Shown piece after piece: positions 29,253 through 36,317 of a stretch of 44,284 bases of DNA. How positions within the stretch are numbered: position 1 is the stretch's first letter; each line of letters begins with the position of its first letter. The notes below the pieces were generated by a model. It saw nothing but the letters and a program-made list of their open reading frames with translations. It made no database searches and was not told the origin of the DNA. Origin of the DNA: Polychytrium aggregatum (taxonomy: Eukaryota; Chytridiomycota; Chytridiomycetes; Polychytriales); contig NW_026516432.1 in the NCBI RefSeq assembly GCF_025602895.1, positions 1 to 44,284 of the forward strand, given 5' to 3'. A program made the translations under genes and the position numbers.

Positions 29253-30111
29253 CACTTCGACTGACCTGTCCAGCGCCTACCACCCCGAGTCGGATGGGCA
29301 GTCGGAAAGAGTCAACAGCGTCCTCGAAACCTTCATCCGATGTTACTGCGATTACCAACAGGACGATTGGGTCTCGCTTTTGCCGTTAGCTGAGTTCGCA
29401 TACAATAACTCGGCCCACTCGAGCACCAAGAGCACACCGTTCTATGCGAACTACGGATTCCACCCTGCCTGTGACTTCAAGCTGTCGACCCAGTCCGAGG
29501 TGCCTGCAGCCGAGGAGCGCATCGAAAAAATCAAGCAGCACCTCGAACAACTCAAGACTCACCTCGCGGACGCACAGTCCAGACAGAAGGCCAACGCCGA
29601 CAGGCACCGTAAGTCTTTTGACATTGCCGTCGGATCCAAGGTCTGGTTGTCTCGTCGCAACATAAGGACGCAGCGCCCAAGCGACAAGCTGGATTGGAAG
29701 CGCCTTGGACCCTTCGAAGTCGTTAGGGCGATCAACGAGGTGGCCTTCGAACTCAAGCTGCCGAAGTCGATGGCCCGGATCCATCCGGTGTTCCATGCGT
29801 CTCTGCTGGAACCGGTCAAGCCCAATGAGCTCCCAGGACGACAGGCACCTCCTCCACCGCCGATCGAAATTGACGGCCACGAAGAATATGAGGTGCAGGA
29901 GATACTGGACTCAAGGGTAAGGGGTAATAAGTTGGAATACCTGATCCGATGGAGGGGCTACGGACCAGACGAAGACTCGTGGGAATCCGAAGAGAATTGC
30001 AGGAGCGCACCTCAAGTAGTCCAAGAATTCCATCAACGGTACCCCTTGAAGCCTCGAACGCCGACCAAGACCAAGTCCGCAAGACACCCCAGACATAGGA
30101 AGGGGGCTTAG
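29253..30111 (+). pseudogene. pol: Element B pol, part 3: integrase end and chromodomain
   Basis: Resumes after D2 in frame with STDLSSAYHPESDGQSERVN, which supplies the third catalytic acidic residue (Glu of SERVN). The GPY/F-type C-terminal integrase region (LDWKRLGPFEVV, IHPVFHASLLEPV) and a chromodomain (EEYEVQEILDSRVRGNKLEYL) follow. The stop TAG is at 30109-30111, followed by a purine-rich tract ending at the 3' LTR (30123). The chromodomain places B in the chromovirus branch of Ty3/Gypsy; chromodomains in this group usually steer integration to particular chromatin. Confidence 0.9.
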
Positions 30112-30122
30112 GAAGAGGGTGA

Positions 30123-30359
30123 TGTAATGGGCACGCGGACAGGGAGCTCCGGGACGACCCGGAAGGCATCCCGAGGGGGCTTAGCCCGCGCCAAGGAGCG
30201 CAGGCAAGCCGGTCCGCTACCCCCCAGGGATGTAAATGCAAGGCGTCGCCCGCCGAAAATAAACCGGCGAGACGACAACACCGTCCTTCGCCTAGTAAAC
30301 CAGTCGTTACCCGCTCACTCCAGTCCGTCCGCTCTCGTCCAGTCCCCAGTCCTGTTACA
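30123..30359 (+). repeat. Element B 3' LTR (237 bp)
   Basis: Same length and, by eye, same sequence as 1315-1551. It is preceded by the purine tract GGAAGAGGGTGA and followed directly by element A pol. Confidence 0.9.
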
Positions 30360-31940
30360 CCTAAGGAGGGGGGTGACTCCCGTAGCTCCCCAAACACCCA
30401 GACCCTGCTGCCACCAAAACTCTTCGTTTCCGCCCTCCGAGCTGTTCCCGTTGCCCCCGAGTCCGAGGATATCGCCGTCCTCATCAAGTCAAGCCTCAAG
30501 AAGGACTCTACCTTTGGTCCGATCCTGTCCCAAGTCCTCAAGAATCCTGCCTCCTGTCCCGGCTACTCCGTCGACAACGACCTTCTGCTCTTTGAAGGTC
30601 TCGTCTGCGTCCCCGATGTCCCCGAGCTCAAGCGCAAGATCCTCGTCGAGTGCCACGACTCGCCGACTGCCGGCCACTTCGGCGTCGCCAAGACCTTTGA
30701 GCTCGTCTCCCGGACCTTCCACTGGCCGACCATGCGTCGTTACATCAAGGAGTATGTCTCCGGATGCGACACCTGCCAGCGGAACAAGCACTCCCGTCAC
30801 AAGCCATACGGACTCCTTGCCTCGCTCCCTGTTCCCGATCGCCCTTGGTCCTCAGTCTCGGTCGACTTCATCACCCAGCTTCCCGAGTCCTCTGGACACA
30901 CAGCCATCTGTGTGTTTGTCGACCGCTTCACCAAGATGGCCCACTTCGTCCCGTCAAGCAACGAGGCCAACGCCGAGGACACTGCTCGGATGTTTGTCGA
31001 GCATGTCTTCACCAAGCACGGTCTTCCAGACGATATCGTCTCAGACCGAGGATCTACCTTTGCCTCCAAGTTCTTCCAAGCCGTCCTGACCCGCCTCAAG
31101 ATCAAGCACAAGATGTCGACTGCCTTCCATCCGCAGACCGACGGCCAGACCGAGCGGGTCAACGCCATCCTCGAGCAGTACCTCCGCTGCTTCATCAACT
31201 TCCAGCAAGACGACTGGGCCCAGCTTCTCCCTCACGCCGAGTTCACCTACAACAACACCTCTCAAGCAACCCTCGGCTGCTCCCCCTTCTTTGCCTACAC
31301 CGGCTACCACCCTCGTTTTTCCGTCGCCCTTCCCCGCACCACCAAGAATGCCTCCGTCGCCGACGATCAAGCCCGAGCCATTCACTCCCTCCACGATGAA
31401 CTCAAGTTCAACATCGCCCTTGCCCAGGACTCCCAAGCCAAGTTCTACGACCCCGGCCACTCCCCTTCCCCTCCGTTCAAGGTTGGAGACCGAGTCTGGC
31501 TCTCTGCCAAGAACATCAAGACCCAGCGACCCACGGCCAAGCTCGACCACACCAAGCTTGGGCCGTTCAAGATCGTCGCTCAAGTCGGTTCCCGCGCTTT
31601 CAAGTTGGACTTGCCCTCGTCCATGCGCATCCATCCGGTGTTCCACGTCTCCCTGCTCGAACCCGCCGCCGACGACAAGATCCCAGGTCGAACGATCCCG
31701 CCCCCTCCACCCATCCAAGTCGACGGCCACGACGAATGGGAAGTCGAACAGATCCTGGACTCCAGGCTGTTCCGAGGTAAGCTCCAGTATCTTGTGCACT
31801 GGCGTGGCTACACGGTGATGGATTGCACCTGGGAGCCCGCCAGCAATCTTGCACATTGTCCGGAGCCTGTCGCAGCCTACCACTCCTCTCATCCCTCGAA
31901 GCCTGGCCCTCTCGGAGCTCGGGCCTTGAGAGGGGGGTAG
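30360..31940 (+). pseudogene. pol: Element A pol, right part: integrase and chromodomain
   Basis: Reading starts immediately after the B 3' LTR with PKEGGDSRSS, a linker typical of the region after RNase H. It continues through the integrase zinc domain (CHDSPTAGHFG and GCDTCQR, the H-H-C-C pattern), the catalytic core (DFITQLP, SDRGSTF, and the Glu of DGQTERVN) and a C-terminal chromodomain (DEWEVEQILDSRLFRGKLQYLVHWRGY). The stop TAG at 31938-31940 abuts the LTR and forms part of a purine-rich tract (GAGAGGGGGG), the likely plus-strand primer. Compared with the left part at 1-1314, the second half of RNase H and the connection (roughly 130-150 residues by family comparison) are absent, so A pol cannot be completed by simply removing B. 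Confidence 0.85.
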
Positions 31941-32541
31941 TGTCATGAACACCCTCTGCCTTTGCCCTCTTCCTTCCTTTGCCTTTGCCCTTTCCTTTCT
32001 GTTTGCCTGTCTTAGCGTTTTCCCTTCCTTCTGTTTGTTTGTTTCCCGCGCTGTGCTGCCTTGTTGTCTGACCGCCAGCACGCGCGCTGTCTGTGTTCCG
32101 TTCCCGCTTCCTTACTGTTGGTCATGGGATACGCCCACGACGCCGCCTCGACGCCGCCTGACGCCTTGGCGCCGCCATGCCGCCGCCACTGACGCCCGCT
32201 GACTCACGGATCCCGAGTCACGGCCGCCACCTGCTTCGCTCGCTGCCTCGCCCTCCCCGCCGCTGCTTCGCCCTCCCCGCCGCTGCTTCGCTCCTGCCCC
32301 CTCGCTCTGCAGCGTCGATCCTTGGCGCTCGCATAAATAGCCCTCCGACCAGCCTCTGTCTTTTGCCTTCGTCTTGCCACTTTGTATTTTTAGTATCCTA
32401 AGCCTTGGATCTAGAATAAAACTTTGGCTTCACACTTGACACTCTGTGTCCCAGTCCAGTCCCCGCTCCTCTCCCTACGTTCGAGTCTTGCATTAGGACT
32501 CTTGCGCACTTCCCTGTTTGCCCCGTTGTCCAGTCTTGACA
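31941..32541 (+). repeat. Element A 3' LTR (601 bp)
   Basis: It starts TGTCA and ends TGACA, perfect inverted ends, and follows a polypurine tract and the pol stop directly. It has a TATA-like CATAAATAG at 32332-32340 and an AATAAA at 32415-32420. A GC-rich 20-bp unit is repeated about 2.5 times at 32241-32290. The sequence right after it (CAGCG...) is the Fanzor coding frame. The 5' LTR is outside the window, so LTR divergence and primer site cannot be judged. Confidence 0.85.
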
Positions 32542-33273
32542 CAGCGCGCCAACGAGAAGATCGTGTCGTTCTCCAACAAGGAGTACCAGCATCGAACTGG
32601 CACCAGTCAGGCGACCAAGTGGATCCAGAGCACCCACAAGGCCCTTGGTCTGCAGGAATGGATGAGCACCACACCAAGTCCCAAGATCCCTGGGTTGGCT
32701 TCATTCCTGCGATACATTCGCCATGTGTTCGATGGAGACATGCTGGAGAAACAGCTGTACTTCAACCTGACCCGGCGACGGCGATTCAAGCGACTGGATC
32801 TCCACAGCAAGCGACAGCGCACCGTCCACGAGATGTGCAAGCAAGTCATCGACCAGGCACCAAGGGAGACCGAGGTGGTGATTGCCTTTGGGAATGCATC
32901 CTGGAAACAGGGGAAGGGATATGCCTCCAGTCCCAGGAGACTCAGGTTTGCCAAGTACTTTGAGCAATTCCACCATCACCAGAGACGCCCACCAGACCCA
33001 TCCGTCTCCAAGATCCATGTGTGCTCGGTGAACGAGTTCAACACATCCCAGGTATGCTCACACTGTCGGGAAGCCAAGCGACTCGAGTCACCCGAGTATC
33101 TTGATATCGAGAAACCACACTTTGTCCGGAGCTGTGCAAGCTGCCATACGCTGTGGGATCGAGACATCAATGCAGCCAGGAACATGATCTCGGTATGCCA
33201 GTCGATCATCGCCACAGGAGATCGACCGGGTGTATTCAAGACTGTGCTTCCGGACCCACCCAAAACAAAGTGA
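32542..33273 (+). pseudogene. Fanzor (eukaryotic TnpB-like RNA-guided nuclease), C-terminal part, truncated by element A
   Basis: 243 residues remain; the frame enters directly from the element A LTR without a start of its own. Seen: an IVSFSNKEYQHRTG segment typical of the region before RuvC-II; VVIAFGNASW (RuvC-II region); VNEFNTSQVCSHC, which carries the displaced glutamate reported for Fanzors and the first half of the zinc ribbon; a second CASC pair; and WDRDINAARNM, the RuvC-III aspartate motif. The RuvC-I aspartate segment and the N-terminal guide-RNA-binding domain are missing and should lie left of element A's 5' LTR. Fanzors are transposon-encoded nucleases found in fungi, protists and large DNA viruses. 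The stop TGA is at 33271-33273. Known family features are from memory; the motif reading is direct. Confidence 0.8.
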
Positions 33274-33384
33274 TTGCCAACCAGGACGGGAAACAATCGC
33301 ACGACCTGCCCACTGGGGTCTACGGATCAGCAGACCTGTGTCGCTGATGCCAGGAAGTGACTGTCCCGTTTCTTTCTGGTTTGA
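33274..33384 (+). ncRNA. Possible Fanzor guide RNA (omega/fRNA) and right end of the element
   Basis: 111 non-coding bases downstream of the Fanzor stop. They can fold: ATCAGC pairs with GCTGAT around an 11-base loop, GACC(T) with (G)GGTC just before it, and ACGGGA near the start with TCCCGT near the end, enclosing both. In TnpB/Fanzor elements the guide RNA scaffold usually lies at or after the 3' end of the gene and the guide is the flanking DNA. The boundary is inferred from where the next reading frame opens (33385). Confidence 0.3.
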
Positions 33385-33630
33385 CTGTACTCATACTCTC
33401 GGCGAGGCATCGAGACCCGGCGACGCCTGATCCGGTATGGTGTGAGGTTTCTAGAGGTGCTGCTGGACGATGACACGCTCAACATGACAGCCTTCCTTCG
33501 CCAGAAATTCCCTAGATATGGCGTTCCGTTTTTGATCATCAAGGAGGAGCCGTGGCAGCCATCGGAAATTGACGACAGTGATTACATCAAAGCGATGAAG
33601 AATTCGTGGGAGCGGTACTACACCGTGTGA
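33385..33630 (+). pseudogene. Gene remnant, possibly thioredoxin/glutaredoxin-fold, cut at its 5' end
   Basis: The frame opens after an in-frame TGA at 33382-33384 and ends at TGA 33628-33630, 4 bases from the convergent chitinase stop. It has no good ATG near its 5' end (first ATG at 33484). It reads LYSYSRRGIETRRRLIRYGVR..., then FLEVLLDDDTLNM and FPRYGVPFLIIKEEPW. The order of a short strand, helix, strand ending in an acidic loop, and a V-P followed by a hydrophobic strand resembles glutaredoxins, but the usual CxxC is absent. The missing N-terminus next to the Fanzor end suggests the transposon landed in this gene. The identity is weak. Confidence 0.35.
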
Positions 33631-33634
33631 TCGC

Positions 33635-34813
33635 TCAGTTGATCAGCGTCCAGAGCGATTGAGTGTATATAGATGGGAACCAGGTCACAATGCTAGTATG
33701 GGCCATGCGACATACATAGGTATGCCCGGCGTAACTGACAAAATCACCGACTTTGTAATTTATCCCGGTTGTCCATGGAGTCGCGTTGCTGGGTGGAGCA
33801 GGAACAGGCGCAGGTGCAGGGGGAGGTGCAGGCACAGGAGCAGGAGTAGGAGCTGGAGTCGGAGCTGGGGATGGGGCAGGAACGGGTGAAGGAGTAGGCG
33901 ACGAACCTCCGAGAATGCTATGGGCGGTGTTCAAGAAATCAAAGTCCTTTTGAGTAATCATAGACGAACAGGCGAGACCACCCGTTTGAGAGCTCTGGTC
34001 TCGTTGCAGAGCCCAAAACGAAAATCCAGCAAGTCCGTTTTGTTTGATGTACGAGCAGAGTGTCTTGCAGTCGTCGAGAGTAAACACTGATCCATCATCA
34101 TTCTGGCCAATCATTACAACCGGCATTATCATCTTATACAATTGCTGCGACGAAAACGTTGGATACACTTGAGCAAGCTGGCCCTTCAGCCCTTCCAGAG
34201 CATTAACTGCAGCACCCCCCATATCTGTTGATACGGATTCATCGTAAAAGTCCATGGTCATTAATCGAATGGTGTCGATTCGGATACCGGATGAAATAAA
34301 TGTCTTCAAACAAGCCAGGCCATTGTTGTCGAGGCCAGTGGGTAATGATGGGAGTGTGAGAGAGAACACCATAGAAGGGTACTGTTGCTGTAGTTTTGAG
34401 AATACCGCCGCTCGCCGTTGGTTAGTGGAAGTCTCTGCGACTGCAGAGCCCTCGATATCAAAATCGAAGCCCAGAGGCTTGAGGCTTAAATACATCTGTT
34501 CGATCTGATTGCATATTTCAGTATCGGTCAATGATAGATCGAATACATCCGGAGCAGCGGCCCCTCCAAAGGAGATAATAACATTACCACCACTCTGCTG
34601 GAACGCAGCTATATCACTCTGCATCGACTCCATCAAATTATTAAAATTGCCAGTTGAATCCCCAATAACGAACGCGAGGGTAGCAGACGTCAAACCGCAT
34701 TTTTGCTTTGCATCCATTAACGACGTTACAGCATAATACTGGCTATTCCCTTCAGCCCAAGCGTAAAAATAGGGGGTTGTTACGAAGGAGTTGGTCTGCT
34801 GGGTCGATGACAT
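33635..34813 (-). CDS. GH18 chitinase-like protein with C-terminal chitin-binding module (CBM5/12)
   Basis: 392 residues. Residues 10-295 form a GH18-type barrel: ISFGG (about 80-84, the SxGG motif), GFDFDIEG (115-122, with Glu121 as the catalytic acid of DxDxE; the first Asp of the extended motif is Leu), LMTMDFYDES (about 205) and a late SFWALQRD. A Pro/Ala/Thr-rich linker (about 305-345) leads to a 45-residue module with WTTGINYKVGDFVSY, YVCRMAHTS and LWTLI, the aromatic pattern of CBM5/12. No clear signal peptide is present, which fits a virion-packaged or lysis-released enzyme better than a secreted host one. It should cleave beta-1,4-GlcNAc chains. Its start shares an 81-bp divergent promoter with the SET-like gene; its stop is 4 bases from the gene remnant. 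Confidence 0.85.
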   Translation of the reverse strand: MSSTQQTNSFVTTPYFYAWAEGNSQYYAVTSLMDAKQKCGLTSATLAFVIGDSTGNFNNLMESMQSDIAAFQQSGGNVIISFGGAAAPDVFDLSLTDTEICNQIEQMYLSLKPLGFDFDIEGSAVAETSTNQRRAAVFSKLQQQYPSMVFSLTLPSLPTGLDNNGLACLKTFISSGIRIDTIRLMTMDFYDESVSTDMGGAAVNALEGLKGQLAQVYPTFSSQQLYKMIMPVVMIGQNDDGSVFTLDDCKTLCSYIKQNGLAGFSFWALQRDQSSQTGGLACSSMITQKDFDFLNTAHSILGGSSPTPSPVPAPSPAPTPAPTPAPVPAPPPAPAPVPAPPSNATPWTTGINYKVGDFVSYAGHTYVCRMAHTSIVTWFPSIYTQSLWTLIN

Positions 34814-34824
34814 TATGGTCAGTT

Positions 34825-34844
34825 TCTAGAGGTGGACCTCTAGA
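34825..34844. promoter_or_regulatory. Perfect 9-bp palindrome in the divergent promoter of the chitinase and SET-like genes
   Basis: TCTAGAGGT-GG-ACCTCTAGA lies 11 bases upstream of the chitinase ATG and 50 bases upstream of the SET-like ATG, followed by an A-run. It could be an operator shared by both genes or form a hairpin in the transcript. The half-site TTTCTAGAGGT also occurs at 33447-33457, within the gene remnant. An ATTTTGTTTTTTGTTG tract at 34859-34874 resembles ATTTTTTGTTTTG in the other divergent promoter near 38833-38845. Confidence 0.5.
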
Positions 34845-34894
34845 AAAAAATCAACGAGATTTTGTTTTTTGTTGGACACACTGTAGCAGCAGGA

Positions 34895-36010
34895 ATGTAT
34901 AGCAATTTGTTTTCCAATCATTCATCGACGTCAAAATATCGGTTCTATTATGCAGACCCAAGTCATAAGTGGACGTGCAATCTCAGATGTCTCCCTTGCA
35001 GAGGCCACGACGTCGACGGATCACCTTGTCACAAGATTAGCTGCCTTGGTGTTCCCTTCTGCGACAAGCACCTAGCTCTGATCCAGCACTTGCGTATCCA
35101 AGGCTCTGACCCGAGTCGTATGCGGTTGTTCGCGATTCGCCCTCCACCAGAAATTAGCGGCTTTATCGATCGATTCGACTTTGACTCTGGGCCTGTGTTC
35201 GAACAGGGGCAGGTCATCATTCAATTCGAGGGAGAAGTCATCAACCATGACCAGATGGTCCAACGCTACGGAGAGACTCTAGTCGGACCGTACACAGTTC
35301 AAGCGTCCGACTCTGGAGATCGATTTATTGACGCAGCATGCCAGCGAGGCGTTGCCGCGATCGCACGGACAACCGCCCAAGAAGAACGCGCAAATGCGGA
35401 ACTGGGGCATGGCTCTGAAGGAGCCGTCCTGCGAGCAACGAGGCCGATCATGAATAAAGAAGAGATCGTCGTCTTCACCATCTACCCCCTCCATGCGGAA
35501 GTCAATGATATCAGATACGCGACAAAGGATAATCCCAGCTTCGACGAAGATGCTTTCAAGCGGCAGGAGAAGCGAGCTGAATATGAACGCGACCCGATGA
35601 AATATCTGCTCTCGCAATCGAAATCGAAATCGCGGAGAAAGCGAGACGACGATGATGATGACTATGACTTCGAAGAAGACGATGATGATGCCGATTTCTG
35701 GAAAGATATCTTTTCGAGCAAAACGAGGAAGAAATCGGCAAGTCGGTCTTCCAAGAAGAAGGGAAATATGCTTTATACTCCTGGTCACGGATTTATACAA
35801 GGAATTACAATCACCCCGGAGTCATTGGGAATCACTAAGAAGAAACGGAAGAAGGCTAATGACGATTGGGACGACTGGGATGATGACTGGGATGACGATG
35901 ATGACGAGGAAGATAAGCCACGTAAAAAACGAAAGAGCAAGAAATCAAAAAAACGGAAGAGCTCCAAAAAATCTAAGAAGACCAGCCTGGAGGACTTCTT
36001 CTCGTTCTAG
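34895..36010 (+). CDS. SET-domain-like protein with N-terminal Cys cluster and acidic/basic tail
   Basis: 371 residues from the ATG at 34895; an upstream in-frame extension has only TTG. Residues about 22-50 hold a zinc-binding-like cluster (CRGHDVDGSPCHKISCLG, FCDKH). Residues about 85-205 resemble a SET domain: GQVIIQFEGEVINHDQM, then FIDAACQRGVAAIARTT in the place of the usual GN...RFINHSC, and VLRATRPIMNKEEIVVFTIYP ending in the conserved-type Tyr. The NHSC core is degenerate, so methyltransferase activity is uncertain. The tail (from about 245) alternates Lys/Arg-rich patches with acidic DDD and DDWDDWDDDWDD runs, suggesting nuclear or chromatin binding. SET proteins of large DNA viruses (for example vSET of a chlorella virus) methylate histone H3. 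The assignment is moderate. Confidence 0.6.
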   Translation: MYSNLFSNHSSTSKYRFYYADPSHKWTCNLRCLPCRGHDVDGSPCHKISCLGVPFCDKHLALIQHLRIQGSDPSRMRLFAIRPPPEISGFIDRFDFDSGPVFEQGQVIIQFEGEVINHDQMVQRYGETLVGPYTVQASDSGDRFIDAACQRGVAAIARTTAQEERANAELGHGSEGAVLRATRPIMNKEEIVVFTIYPLHAEVNDIRYATKDNPSFDEDAFKRQEKRAEYERDPMKYLLSQSKSKSRRKRDDDDDDYDFEEDDDDADFWKDIFSSKTRKKSASRSSKKKGNMLYTPGHGFIQGITITPESLGITKKKRKKANDDWDDWDDDWDDDDDEEDKPRKKRKSKKSKKRKSSKKSKKTSLEDFFSF

Positions 36011-36092
36011 CAGGATGGACTCGTTGTTTGGGGTTTTCATGGGGTTTTTATTAAGGGATAATTCAAGATTTACAGATCAAATACAAGAAACA

Positions 36093-36317
36093 TTAGAGAT
36101 ACTGAATTCGATCGCTATTGTTATGACCGTCAAAGAAGAGCTTGATCACATGCACAGGTTGAAGGTTATACGTGGTGGGGTCAAACTCAGGGTGCAGGAT
36201 AGTGCTCATGATCTTGCGGAGAAGGCCAGTGCGTTTGTCCCAGTCATTTCTGTTGGACACCACATCTCCAACGTTCGATTTGTTTCGTCCGTCGCCTCCT
36301 ACATCCACTGTAGCCAT
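36093..36317 (-). CDS. Small hypothetical protein (74 aa), uncertain
   Basis: An ATG 17 bases inside the end of the fibre gene opens a frame (MATVDVGGDGRNKSN..., ending KLFFDGHNNSDRIQYL) to TAA at 36093. Codon third positions are about 60% G/C, like the neighbours, and the composition looks protein-like. The opposite strand also has an open frame of 104 codons (36015-36329) starting 4 bases after the SET-like stop, so only one of the two, or neither, is real. No family is recognised. The A/T-rich bases 36011-36092 look intergenic and hold nothing else seen. Confidence 0.3.
   Translation of the reverse strand: MATVDVGGDGRNKSNVGDVVSNRNDWDKRTGLLRKIMSTILHPEFDPTTYNLQPVHVIKLFFDGHNNSDRIQYL

Larger units (their letters stand above)
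1315..30359 (+). mobile_element. Element B: chromovirus LTR retrotransposon carrying two nested D/C insertions
   Basis: Two 237-bp LTRs that look identical by eye (1315-1551, 30123-30359; ends TGTAA...TTACA) bracket a gag-pol element whose pol is split by D1 (3382-15262) and D2 (17374-29252). Removing both, with one copy of each 5-bp duplication, leaves one continuous pol frame. The flanks of B in A (TCAG before, CCTAA after) do not match, so there is no target-site duplication, and part of A's RNase H is gone. B appears self-primed and uses a -1 frameshift signal. The near-identical LTRs suggest a recent insertion, although A around it is decayed. Confidence 0.9.
1..32541 (+). mobile_element. 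Element A: chromovirus (Ty3/Gypsy) LTR retrotransposon, 5' end outside window, outermost of the nest
   Basis: Seen: pol sequence at 1-1314 and 30360-31940 and a 3' LTR at 31941-32541, all + strand, with element B lying between. The two halves read as one pol gene (reverse transcriptase then integrase and chromodomain), but the middle and end of RNase H are missing at the B junction. The 3' LTR is directly followed by a Fanzor reading frame that lacks its N-terminus, so A inserted into that gene; the 5' LTR and the rest of the Fanzor gene must lie left of base 1. A also has a one-base deletion in pol near 360. It is the oldest insertion of the nest, since everything else is inside it. Confidence 0.85.

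Noticed and set aside
30127-31089. 320-codon + frame running from the B 3' LTR into A pol
   Set aside because: It begins inside an LTR and is out of frame with the integrase it overlaps.
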